Of a DNA stretch of 64,000 nt, positions 37,740 to 47,771 are shown one piece after another. Each line of letters starts with the position of its first letter. Position 1 is the stretch's first letter. Below the pieces are notes generated by a model. It worked only from the letters and a program-made list of their open reading frames with translations. It was not told where the DNA came from and searched no databases. The stretch comes from Cryptomeria japonica (taxonomy: Eukaryota > Streptophyta > Pinopsida > Cupressales > Cupressaceae): assembly GCF_030272615.1 (NCBI RefSeq), contig NC_081410.1:187454119-187518118 (forward strand). The letters are read 5' to 3'. The translations under genes and the position numbers were made by a program.

Positions 37740-38770
37740 ATGGCAACTAATCCACCGGCAACTATTTTCAGAAGATAAATCCCTAAGCTTGATGGAACAA
37801 ATTATGGGATATGGAAAATCCAAATGGAGACTCATCTTAGATGTCTTGACAAGGATATTTGGGAGATCACTGAGAAAGGATACACACCTTATGATTTGAC
37901 ATCTGACAATCCTTCTCCTGTGGGTTTGGACAAAAATATTGAGAATGATTGTAGAACTAGAAAAACCCTCCTATGTGCACTTACTGATCAACAAACAATG
38001 GGATTGACTGATAAATCATCTGCAAAGGTTATGTGGGTAAATTACAAAATCTGAATGAAGGTGACCCTACTATCAAAATTGCTAAACTTTATGGTTACCA
38101 GGTAAGATATGAGAACTTGAAGATGGAGGACAATGAAAGAATTGCTACATTTATGGAAAGAGTAAATGAGATTGTCATGGGAATTCAATATTGTGGAGGA
38201 TCTCTGAGTGAAGAGGAAATAGTTTCCAAAGTCTTGAGAGCCCTTCCAACAGCTTACAAGATGAAGGCAACTGCAATTAATGAATTGAGATCAATGGCAA
38301 ACACTTCAATTAATAGAGACATTCAAATTGGGAAATTATTTGCTTTTGAGCTTGAAGAATTTGGACCTTCTGGAGCTGCAAAATCTAAACTTTCTTTTCA
38401 TGCATCATCATCATCTATCGACAAGAGTTATTAGAAAGCCCTATATGCAAAATAATTGGAAGATATGAGGAAAGAGGATGAATAATTTGAGCAACTTGAA
38501 GCCTTGTTTTCTAGAAGAGTACCTAAAGGATCGACATGAAGTAAGTATGAAGGAAAAGAACCTTTTAAATGTTTTGCATGCAATAAGATTTGTCATTTTG
38601 CATCTAGATGTCCTGAAAGGAATGCAAGATTTGAAGAAAGAGTTAAGAAATCATTCAAGACTAATCAGAACAGATATAGATTCAAAAGAAACAAACAATG
38701 CTACATAGCAGATGAGGAAGGAGTAAGTGATGACTCTGAGGATGAACCGACAAAAGACTCTGCTAGTGGA
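37740..38770 (+). pseudogene. element B gag
   Basis: It starts ATGGCAACTAATCC at 37740. The N-terminal part contains LDGTNYGIWKIQM, the usual start of a Copia (UBN2-type) capsid domain, followed by a stretch with MEDNERIATFMERVNEI and VSKVLRALPTAYK. The zinc knuckle is at 38570-38611: CFACNKICHFASRC, in which Gly of the usual GH pair is Cys. A TAA at 37776, a frameshift near 38040, and stops at 38432 and shortly after break the frame. Gag would form the particle and bind the element RNA. Confidence 0.85.
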
Positions 38771-39200
38771 TCCAACAATGGAAAGGAATGGGTGTTCTAT
38801 GCCCTAAAGGAAGATGAACTGGAACCAACTATCAAGAATGAAGAAAAGGCCTTGGCAGCAAAAGTTGAAGACAAGGATGAATGGGTAATTGATAGTGGAT
38901 GCTCACATCATATGACTAGAGATAAAATAAAATTTGTGTCCCTGCATGAATACAATGGTAGTCATGTAAGATTTGAAGATGACAAAGCATGTATGATCAA
39001 AGGTAGAGGTACTATTTCTCTAGATGGTAAACATAATACTGATAATGTCTGTTATGTAGAAGGTTTAAAGCATAATATTTTAAGTATTGGTCGATTGGTG
39101 GATAGGGGATTCCAACTTCAATTCAAATATATAAAATCCAAAATCATTAACAAGACTAGTTTGGAGATTGCAACTGGTACTCAGACTGGAGGTAATATAT
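38771..39200 (+). pseudogene. element B aspartic protease
   Basis: It lies in the open stretch 38792-39445. WVIDSGCSHHMTRD carries the active-site Asp-Ser-Gly (Asp codon 38891-38893), followed by VRFEDDKACMIKGRGTISL and VEGLKHNILSIGRL, which are standard for Copia proteases. It would process the polyprotein. The protease part itself has no stop. Confidence 0.85.
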
Positions 39201-40467
39201 TTCACCTGAACACTGGTAATAAGACATGTTTGATTTCTCATATTGATGATAGTTGGCTATGGCATAAGAGGTTGTGTCATGTTAATTTTGATTGTATTGT
39301 TAAGATCAATTCAACAAAGGAAGTTAGAGATATACCTAAGATTATGAAGCCTCATAATCGAGTATGTAAGGAAGTCAATTGGGAAAGAAAGTTAGAACTT
39401 CTTTTAAGAGAATACATGATAAATCTAATGATGTGCTTGATTTAATTCATACTGACTTATGTGGTCCAACAAGGACCAGACACTTTCAAGGTGATAGGTA
39501 TTTCATGCTAATAATTGATGATTATTGTAGAATGATGTGGCTGACTTTTCTAAGGGAAAAGTCTGAAGCTTTTGTGAAATTGAAGATCTTTAAAGCAAAG
39601 GTAGAAACTGAAACTAGACTGAAAATCAAATGTCTAAGATCAGATCAAGGTGGTGATTTCACTTCTCATGAATTTAATAGTTATTGTGAGACAAATGTAA
39701 TTAGGAGATAGTTATCAGCACCTCAGACTCCTCAACAGAATGGAATAGTGGAAAGGAAGAATAGAACCATTTTGTATGTAGCAAGAACCATGATGATGGA
39801 ATCCAAATTGCCTCACATCTACTGGAGAGAAGCACTAAGTACATCAGTCTACACATTCAACAGAGTTCATATCAAAAGTGAAATTGGTAAGACTCCTTAT
39901 GAATTATGGTTTGGACATACACCTACTGTTAAATATTTCAGAATTTTTGGAAGTAAATGTTATATCAAAAGGGATGATTCAATTGGGAAGTTTGATCCTA
40001 AATGTGATGAAGGGATATTTCTTGCACATTCTAATTAGAGAAAAGCATATAGATGTTATAACAAAAGATTGCAGAAAATTGTGGAGAGCACAAATGTGAA
40101 AGTGGATGAGCAATACAAAAATCAATCCATATCATATGATAGGGAAACACCAGTAGAAATGATCATAAATGAACCGACAATGCCTCAACCGGTACAAGAC
40201 ACTAAGATAGGTACACTAGTACAATCAAAGAATTCAATTATGACTGATGATCAGATCAATGAACCTGAAGTTCAGAAGACTCCAAGGTATGTAAGATTAA
40301 ATCAATCTGAAGATCAAATCATTGGAGATAGGAACAAGGGAGTTATGAAAAGAGGAAGACTGACAAATGGAGAGGTATGTCTTATTTCTCAAGTTGAACC
40401 AACATCTATTGTTGAAGCTTGTAAAGATAAACATTGGTTAAAGGCTATGGAAGATGAATTAGACTAG
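39201..40467 (+). pseudogene. element B integrase
   Basis: The zinc-binding part has WLWHKRLCHVNF and, further on, VCKE followed after a frameshift near 39375 by the linker to the core. The core shows LIHTDLCGP, LRSDQGGDF and GIVERKNRT, giving the D, D and E residues, all present. A TAG at 39709-39711 falls between the second Asp and the Glu, at a position where element E has Gln (RQLSTP). Further TAG stops are at 40036 and 40465. The C-terminal part contains KTPYELWFGHTPTVKYFRIF and FDPKCDEGIF. Confidence 0.85.
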
Positions 40468-41350
40468 ATAGAAAAGAATGAGACTTGGACTTTAGTTCCC
40501 CGACCGAAAAATAAGAATGTTATTGGAACTAAATGGGTTTTTAGAAATAAACTAAATAAGGATGGTCAAGTTGTAAGAAACAAGGTTAGATTGATTTATA
40601 AAGGATATTCTCAAATGGAAGGAATTGATTATGTTGAGACATTTGCACCTGTAGCTAGAATTGAAGTTGTTAGACTATTTCTTGCCTATGCAACATATAA
40701 GAACTATAAGGTCTATCAAATGGATGTTAAATGTGCATTTTTTAATGGTGAACTTGAGGAAGAAGTATGCATTGATCAGCTTGATGTATTTTCATTGACA
40801 CATGACAAAGATATGGTTTGTAGGTTAAAGAAAGCATTATATGGATTGAAACAAGCTCCTAGAGCCTGGTATGCAAGGTTGGATAAATATCTTTTGAAGA
40901 TTGGTTTTACTAAAGGTAGTACTAACAGTAATTTATATTACAAGATCATTGATGATGATATCCTGATTATTGAAGTATTTGTTGATGATATCATTTTTGG
41001 AGGAGAAGATAAATTGTGCATGGAATTCTCTAACAATATGAAGAATGAATTTGAAATGTCCATGATTGGTGAAATGAGATTTTTCTTAGGTTTGCAGACT
41101 ACTCAAACTGACAAAGGTATCTTTATCTGTCAAACTAAGTATTTAAGGGAATTGTTGAAGAAGTTTGGTATGGATAATTCCAAATTGGTAAGTACTCCTA
41201 TGGTGACAAGTGAGAAATTATCTATCAAAGACACATCTACACCAGTAAATTTGACAAGGTATAAGTCTATGATTGGTGGCTTGTTATATCTAACTCAGAC
41301 TAGACTAGATATTATGAATGCAGTATGTATTGTTTCAAGATATCAAAGTA
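40468..41350 (+). pseudogene. element B reverse transcriptase
   Basis: It lies mostly in an unbroken 324-codon run (40591-41565). Motifs are KGYSQMEGIDYVETFAPVAR, YQMDVKCAFFNGELEEEV, ALYGLKQAPRAWY and the catalytic FVDDIIFGG (FVDD at 40978-40989; most Copia have YVDD). These are complete, so the RT fold may be intact even though the polyprotein is not. A TAG at 40465, where E encodes Gln, precedes WTLVPRP, the usual RT start region. Confidence 0.92.
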
Positions 41351-41931
41351 ATCCTAAAGAAAATCATGAATGTGCAGTAAAGAGGATATTCCAGTATTTG
41401 CAAGGAACAACAAAATATGGCTTATGGTATTCTAGACATGATAACTTCACTTTATGTGCATATACAGATTCAGATTGGGTAGGAGATACTAAGGACATGA
41501 AGAGCTCTTCTGGTGGAGCTTTCTTTCTTGGAAATAAACTGGTTTCCTGGATCAACAAAAAATAGTCATGCATTTCTTTATCTACTGCAAAAGTTGGATA
41601 TGTTGTAGCAACAACTAATTGTACACAAGTCCTGTAGATGAAGCAAATGTTGAAGGATATCAGGGTAAATTGTAGTGAACTGATAGTTATCTACTATGAT
41701 AACTTTGCAGCTATTGACATGTCTGAGAATCCGGTATTTCACTCTAAAACTAAACACATATCAATAAAGTATAACTTTATGAAGGACAAGGTGGAAGAAA
41801 AGGAAGTCAAATTGGTTTATGTGAACACTAAAGAGCACATTGCAGATATATTCACTAAAACGTTGTCTAAAGAATCATTTGAATATTTGAGAGACGGGTT
41901 GGTGGTATCTACCCCTCCGATAGAAACTTAG
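41351..41931 (+). pseudogene. element B RNase H and polyprotein end
   Basis: YLQGTTKYGLWYS and AYTDSDWVGD begin the RNase H; SSSGGAFFLGNKLVSW follows. TAG stops at 41563 (Gln in E: KKQSC) and 41635 interrupt it. The later part has VIYYDNFAAIDMSENPVFH and HIADIFTKTLSKESFEYLR, ending in TAG at 41929-41931, taken as the natural end. RNase H removes the RNA strand during reverse transcription. Confidence 0.88.
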
Positions 41932-42245
41932 CTGATTATGGAGTGCATCATTCTAGTATGAATCAACAACTTTATCCTTTAATACTGATTGATGTAGTGG
42001 TGCTACTACTCAAGGGGAGTAGTAAGTTTTGAGGTTAATAGAATCTTGATATCTATGTCATATCTTTGGCATTGATGTCAAAAGGGGAGAGTTATATGTG
42101 AAAAATAATGTTTATTGGAGAGATTCAGATTGGACTGCACTCCTCAGGGGGAGTCAATTTTTCATGAGAAATGTTTGGCACTTCTTGGCCCTTAGATGTT
42201 TTCTTTTTCACATCTAGTGTTGCCATCAATGCCAAAGGAGGAGAT
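41932..42245 (+). other. element B 3' non-coding region with PPT-like array
   Basis: Purine tracts occur at about 42011 (CAAGGGGAGTAG), 42080-42091 (AAAAGGGGAGAG), 42146 (CAGGGGGAGT) and finally CAAAGGAGGAGAT directly before the LTR. The last is the primer for plus-strand DNA; the others are extra tracts as in Sireviruses. Confidence 0.65.
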
Positions 42246-43509
42246 TCTTGGCAATATGGAAGAATCGATTATGGGGAGATTTATTATGTGTTGCATTGAT
42301 GTTTTTTCATTGATGTCAACACTAGCTATTATGGTTAGTTACCGACAAATAGGTTTTGGTTACCACCAGAAGATCTAGTGTTACCGACAAAAGGAACTAT
42401 CTGTTGGACACTTCCGACATGTTTGGATCAATGGAGTATGTTTGGTTTTATGTGTTACATGCTCTTGGATAATGTTTTGATCAGTTGGTATTGACTTGGT
42501 GATTGGATTCTATCATACACTCTAGTAAGTCTATACCAGTAAGGGTTTAAGGTTTTACCGATAGAGCTTTTACTGAGAATCCTTGAGATGATTCATAAGT
42601 GGTGTTGGTGCAGCTTCTAGATGGAATTTAGGATGCAGAAGGCGATCCTTGATCATGCCTCGACAGGTTGGAGACATCTCTTTGGCATGATGGACCCAGA
42701 TTAGGTCTGGTACCTATCTAGGTTATGGGCCGATATCATGTTAACGTTTTCTCTATGCGTTACCGAGATGATTTATGGATTGGTTAATGTTTTTTTGGTC
42801 TAAAGACATCATGGCATATCATTGTAATATGAATGTATGTAATGATATTATTGTAATATCTTTTAGGTTGCCAACCTAATTGGTTTAGGCCTTAGGGTTT
42901 GTATAAATCAATGTAAGATCTCATTGTAAGATAACAGATATGGGAAAAGGAATGTAATGTGTGAATAATGTAATATCATTTAGGAAGAGGTTTTGTCTGA
43001 TATTTGAAGATCAAGTTGGGTTTATGTAAGAGGTCAAAGGCCTCTGGTATTGAGCTTAATAAGGATTGTAATTAGGCATGGTATATGCTCTCTGGCAGTT
43101 CATTCTACTAGATTGTTGTCCAATTATCTTGAGGTGGTTATAACCTCTCTATAGTTAGTGAGACTCTTTTGTAATGAGCAGTACGCTCTAGGAAGTGTGC
43201 CTTCCTACATGTGGAGGCCCCTCATTGTATCACATACTTTCTGGAGAAGTGTCATTTGACTATGGGTAGGCTTCCCACCATACCTTTACCAGGTTTTCTC
43301 TGTACAAATCATGGTGTTATGTTGTATGGTTGCATTGTGTTGATTATCTGTTTCATTGTTAAGTTGTATTGCTTACCGGTATCTGTTTCTTCTATTCTGA
43401 TATTTAATGTTTATGTGCTCTGGTTAGAGGTTGTAAAGTGGATTAATTGATATAATCTATTGATAATTGATTCACCCCCCCTCTTAGTTGTCCATCGATT
43501 ATCCTAACA
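42246..43509 (+). mobile_element. element B 3' LTR
   Basis: 1264 bp, homologous to 36409-37681, starting TCTTGGCAATATGG and ending CTAACA. The first 80 bases hold the right arm of an 18 bp inverted repeat whose left arm lies just before the PPT. Confidence 0.9.
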
Positions 43510-44210
43510 CAAAGTGTCCTTTCAAGTCCCATCCAACATCCACCTCCTAAGCAAGATCAAGACATCACTTCCATCCTTCCTAATAATCTCTTTCCAAGTC
43601 AAGATCAAATTATTCCTCCACCTTCATGTCCTAAGAAAGATACCATTATTTCTGCAGATCCTGATAAAGATCCCTCCATGTTCCTCACAAGATTCCCTCT
43701 CAAATGAATTGACCATTTCTCCTAGTTGCCCTCATGATCCCAATCCCTCTACACAATTTCTCATGAACTTCTTATCAATGAAATAACCAATCCTGATCAT
43801 ACTACAAAGAACAATTTATCAATGATTGTGTATGTGTCATTTTCACATGCCAATGTGGTGACAGAAACAAGCATGACACCAACTAATGAAAGCAACACCC
43901 AAAATATTCCATCATCTTCTTCAAGCACAACATAACACCAACTAATGAGATCAACACCTAGTTGACTTCATCATCCTCTTTAAGTGGATCAATAGAAAGA
44001 AGCATAGCACCCGCTCATGTCACAACTTCGGAACCAGAATCTATTTGCCTCATACACAGTCCACACTTGATATATTGGGGGCAAGAGAATCTACCAAATT
44101 TGGATTACTTTTAAAATGATAAGGCTATAGCTGAATTCATGGGTTCCAAAGTTGGAGTTCCGTCTGATTATCCACAAAATCCAAAAAATAAGGATATATC
44201 ATTATAAAAA
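43510..44210 (+). pseudogene. gypsy-derivative gag/pol-like remnant, inverted orientation
   Basis: Plus-strand translation (43514-43786 and on) gives PCSSQDSLSNELTISPS and HDPNPSTQFLMNFL, nearly the same as the minus-strand product of 61706-62329, with a later part matching the FENDKAIAEFMG phrase near 44100. It therefore runs opposite to the gypsy 3' region on its left (34542-36366) and LTR C on its right. No complete domain and no pol are present. Confidence 0.7.
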
Positions 44211-45043
44211 TGTATATGCATAAAATCATCATTGCTTAACTAGAAATAATAAGGAAATCATGAATCCCTATTATAGCAATTCAAATGTAAACCAATGAAA
44301 TAGATGCATAATAGAATCAAATTTAAACAATATAAAACTCCCTATTCTATGCCACAACTTCCATTGTTCTTCTCTTCTTTATGGTATGATGGCTCTCAGA
44401 TATCGTGTTGGAAACCTGCAATTGACACAAAGATTCAAAGTTCATGATTGTTGAAAAATGGAGATTGTTGAAAAATGGAGATTGAATGATGAATTTATAG
44501 ATTTTTGGGTGAGATTGATCGAGTGGTGGAACAAAATGATTACGAGGTGGAACTCAGGTGAGCTCACATGCTGATTGATAGTTGAACTATTTATTTGGAG
44601 GTGGAATAGAATTGATTAGCTAATTAAATAATTTAAAGAAACTATTTAATTATTTAAAAATTGAATTTAATCAAATAATAATGATTATTCAAATTAAAGG
44701 ATTAAAATCATTATTAATAAAATAATTAATATTTAGAAAAAGGTTGAATGAAATTGATTAGAAATAAAAATTGAGAATGAATTTATTTAAATAATAAAGA
44801 TTATTTAAATTGAAAGATTAAAATCACAATTAATTAAATAATAAATATTTAATTAATCATTAGAAAATGGTTTAAATGATTAAATGATAATAGAATTGAA
44901 AATAGAATAATTAGTAAGATTATGACGAAATATGAAAATAGAAGAATAAGATTAATTAACTTAATTAAATAATTAAATAAATAATTAACCAATTTGGACA
45001 AATAATTAGTACATGATCAATGAGACATTTTTAGGTGTCTACA
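44211..45043 (-). mobile_element. gypsy LTR C (minus strand, internally deleted)
   Basis: 833 bp with TGTAGACACCTAAAAATGTC start and TGCATATACA end on the minus strand. It lacks a segment of about 480 bp present in LTR B: the jump falls near 44617, where AATAGAATTGATTAG joins GCTAATTAAATAA. A PPT-like tract (45044-45058) on its right marks it as the 3' LTR of the derivative that continues to 63284. Confidence 0.85.
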
Positions 45044-45424
45044 TTTTCCCCTCTTTGAGACAATGTTAGAACTACATCGTTTCAACAAAAATGATTTTTT
45101 TTGCCCCAGTGACGCTTAGGGTGTAATACCCCCTCAGGAGATTGTTTATGCATTAAAGGTATGAATGATCTCTCGAATGAAGAAGAATGTGAGATGAAAG
45201 ATGAAAGAATGGTTAGTTTCAATTAAAGATATAGATAGGTAATGTTAAGATGATATTGATATAGAATATGAGAGAATGAACCTTAGAATAAAATAGAAGG
45301 AAAGATGAGAATTAGAATCAATTGAGGATGATTGATATGAGATGATGGATTCATAATGATAGACTGAAAATGAAGATGATGATTTTCATGAAATTTTGTG
45401 CCTTTATTCATAGTGCAATATATA
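45044..45424 (-). other. gypsy 3' internal region, copy 3, part 1
   Basis: It matches 34542-34890. It has no gene. It is cut by element D at ATATA (45420-45424) and continues at 52091. Confidence 0.75.
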
Positions 45425-46237
45425 TGTTGGCATATGCACACTCCAATGAGACATTGAAGGTGATTGAAGGTTTTGTCATTGATGGCAACCTTACAATCCT
45501 ATGGCACTGGCAAGGCATTACATCGGCATTAGCGGAACACACTCTACACCGATATCAGTAGAACGCACTCTACACCGACACTCAGAACACCGGCACCGAC
45601 ATAGAGAAAGGAAGCATACCGGCACAGAGACTGACAGGATTTTTGATATATTATATTTTGTTTATTATTGAAAAACTTTGTAAGCCAACTTGATATCATT
45701 GTAAAATGACTTATATATATAAGAAGTCATTGTAGGACATTTTGTAATAAGGTAATAAAGTGAAATTAGGCAGACCTATTATGCGAAATATAGGTTAAGG
45801 GGTATATGTAAAGAATAGAGTAGAAACCGGTACTGAATCTAGGATTGAAGATGCTATTGTAAAGCAGTACAAGTTATTGGATTTGTATAATCCACATTGT
45901 AAGTCAGTGAGACTTCCCATTGAGCAGTGAGCTCTAGGCACTTGGCCTTCCTGCATGTGCAAGCCCCTTTTGTAAATAATATTCTCTTATTGGCCAGTAA
46001 GAAAATATTGTGGGTCACAAATCCCACCGAGGTTTTTCCCACACCGGGTTTCCTCATTAAAATATTGTGTTATGGTGTGTTTCTTATGTGGTTGCTTTCA
46101 TTTCTATTTATTGCATTATTTCTTGCATACCGGTACACTGTTATAATATGCTCTACATGTTTTAAGTTAAGAAATTCTATTCACCGGTTAGATATTGATT
46201 CACCCCCCCCCTCTCAGTATCTGTGGGAATCCTAACA
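45425..46237 (+). mobile_element. element D 5' LTR
   Basis: TGTTGGCATATGC... to ...CCTAACA. It contains two imperfect 30 bp repeats built on CTCTACACCGA (about 45540-45580), ACCGAC cores at 45574 and 45595, a TATA box at 45712, and the poly-C box near its end. Confidence 0.93.
45712..45722 (+). promoter_or_regulatory. element D LTR TATA box
   Basis: TATATATATAA is flanked by the inverted pair TGACTT/AAGTCA. It is identical in the 3' LTR near 51561. Confidence 0.5.
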
Positions 46238-46239
46238 AT

Positions 46240-46251
46240 TGGTATCAAAGC
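46240..46251 (+). other. element D primer-binding site
   Basis: TGGTATCAAAGC lies two bases after the LTR and has one difference from the Met-tRNA site TGGTATCAGAGC of element E. Confidence 0.85.
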
Positions 46252-46308
46252 CTGGTCCTCTATTTTCAGAAGCCTAACAACTTGAGGAAGATCTTGACAC
46301 CGGTAGAG

Positions 46309-47466
46309 ATGGAAAATTTGATGAAGCAACTTGAAGCAGCTCACTCAGACTATGATGCAGAAAAATTGAAAAACATCAAACTTGAAGATGATCTAAAGGT
46401 AGCTCAGGATATCATTCAGGCACTTCAAGAAAATCTCACCATTGCAAGAAACAAGAGAAGAGAACTTTGTGAAAAGATGCAATTTGAGAATGATGAAAAG
46501 GAAACTCTTAATGATATGAAAGGCAAGGTGAAGCAAGAGAACATGACAACAAAGAATGAAATGCAAGATATGACTATGAGGTTTTGTAAAGAAATTGAAG
46601 ATAGAAAGAAGAATGAAGAAGATCTGACTAGAAGACTAAGTGATGCAACAAATGAGAATACCAGACTTAGCTATGAAAATGATTTGTTGAAGACAGATCT
46701 GATGCATACTCAGAATGATTCAAATGAACTCATGAGATAGAAAGAATTCTTGGAAAGAGAATTGAATACTGCAAATCAGCAAAAAGATAAATTCAAGAAA
46801 AGCTCAGAAGAACTTGGTGACTTTTTGAAAATTCAGAAACCTAATGGTGACACTAATGGAATTGGCTTTGAAGTTGGTGAAAGCTCTGGTACTACAAACA
46901 CTCAGGATCACAACAAACCGGTAAGACAACCTAATGCTTATAAATTCAATGGCAAATGCTTTAACTATAATAAGTATGGTCATAGAGCAAATCAATGTAG
47001 ATCTAGAAATTATCAGAACATCAACACACCCACCGGTCAATGTTCAAAATGCAACAAAGTTGGTCATAACTTTGAAAATTGCAGAATGAATGTAAGATGT
47101 TATGTTTGTGGAAGATATGGACACTTATATAATCAATGTATAACTCAAACCAGCATAGGCTATGTCAAAGCTATTCAGAAAAATAATGTAACTTGTTATG
47201 CATGTAACAAGATTGGGCATATTGCAAAATTCTATAGAAGCAAAGGATCACCGACAGACAACAAAAGTGCTAGCTTGAAAGGGAAAGAAAAAGTTGAAGA
47301 GGTAATGCAAGAATTCTCAAAACAATAGATTAGAGAAGCAGATATAAATGTTGGGAATACTCCTCCACCGGTAGATCCAATCAACACCCCACCGGAAGAA
47401 CAAAGTATTACTCCACCGGCAAGACAAAGTAGTGCTCCACCGACAGGAAGTTCTTCATCGAATTGA
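46309..47466 (+). pseudogene. element D ORF1: coiled coil with four CCHC zinc knuckles
   Basis: 385 codons in one frame, broken by TAG at 46738 and 47326. Residues 1-165 are rich in Glu, Lys and Leu with heptad spacing, a long coiled coil (MENLMKQLEAAHSDYDAEKL is the start). Four knuckles follow: CFNYNKYGHRANQC (second Cys is Tyr), CSKCNKVGHNFENC, CYVCGRYGHLYNQC and CYACNKIGHIAKFY (last Cys is Tyr). Knuckles two and three are intact. The C-terminus is Pro/Ser-rich. The knuckles point to RNA binding like a Gag nucleocapsid, but I see no capsid domain. I chose the ATG at 46309, the first in frame after the primer site. Confidence 0.8.
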
Positions 47467-47771
47467 AGAAAGTTTCTTAGAGGGTTTGGCAATCTAATGA
47501 CACATGTGCTATTATTCCCTTGGTTAAAGATGAGAAGTTGAAAGATACTTATATACCGGCAGACATGTTAAGTTACTACTTAACCGGCATATATTAAATA
47601 TGGTAGAAGGTGAAATAAACATTATACATTGGTGGTTTTAGCTCCATTTCACTTCACTGCGAGTTCAAACACCCGAGGAGCATGAAATCTCTAGAGCAAA
47701 GGCATTTCAAGCGAAGAAGCAAAGGATTTCAGCATTCATCCATCCTAAGGTAGAAAAAGGTATTTATCATC
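47467..47771 (+). other. element D inter-ORF spacer
   Basis: 305 bases with no open frame of note between the TGA of ORF1 and the ATG of ORF2. No promoter or splice signal can be assigned with confidence. Confidence 0.5.

Larger units (their letters stand above)
36409..43509 (+). mobile_element. Copia retrotransposon B, complete but decayed
   Basis: A 7.1 kb element: 5' LTR, Met-tRNA-type primer site, gag with zinc knuckle, protease, integrase, RT, RNase H, several PPT-like tracts, 3' LTR. Integrase before RT is the Copia order. The flanks CAAAA (36404-36408) and CAAAG (43510-43514) are a target duplication with one mismatch. The reading frame is broken by stops and frameshifts, but the RT/RNase H part keeps a 324-codon open run. 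The PPT array and LTR palindromes recall Sireviruses; lineage needs an RT tree. Confidence 0.93.

Noticed and set aside
40591-41565. Element B RT as a domesticated host gene
   Set aside because: The long open run is tempting, but it sits in frame inside a full Copia element with LTRs and has stops on both sides.
45927-46235. 102-codon ORF repeated at 51776-52216
   Set aside because: Located in the D LTRs; shared by LTR duplication, no domain, ends in the poly-C box.
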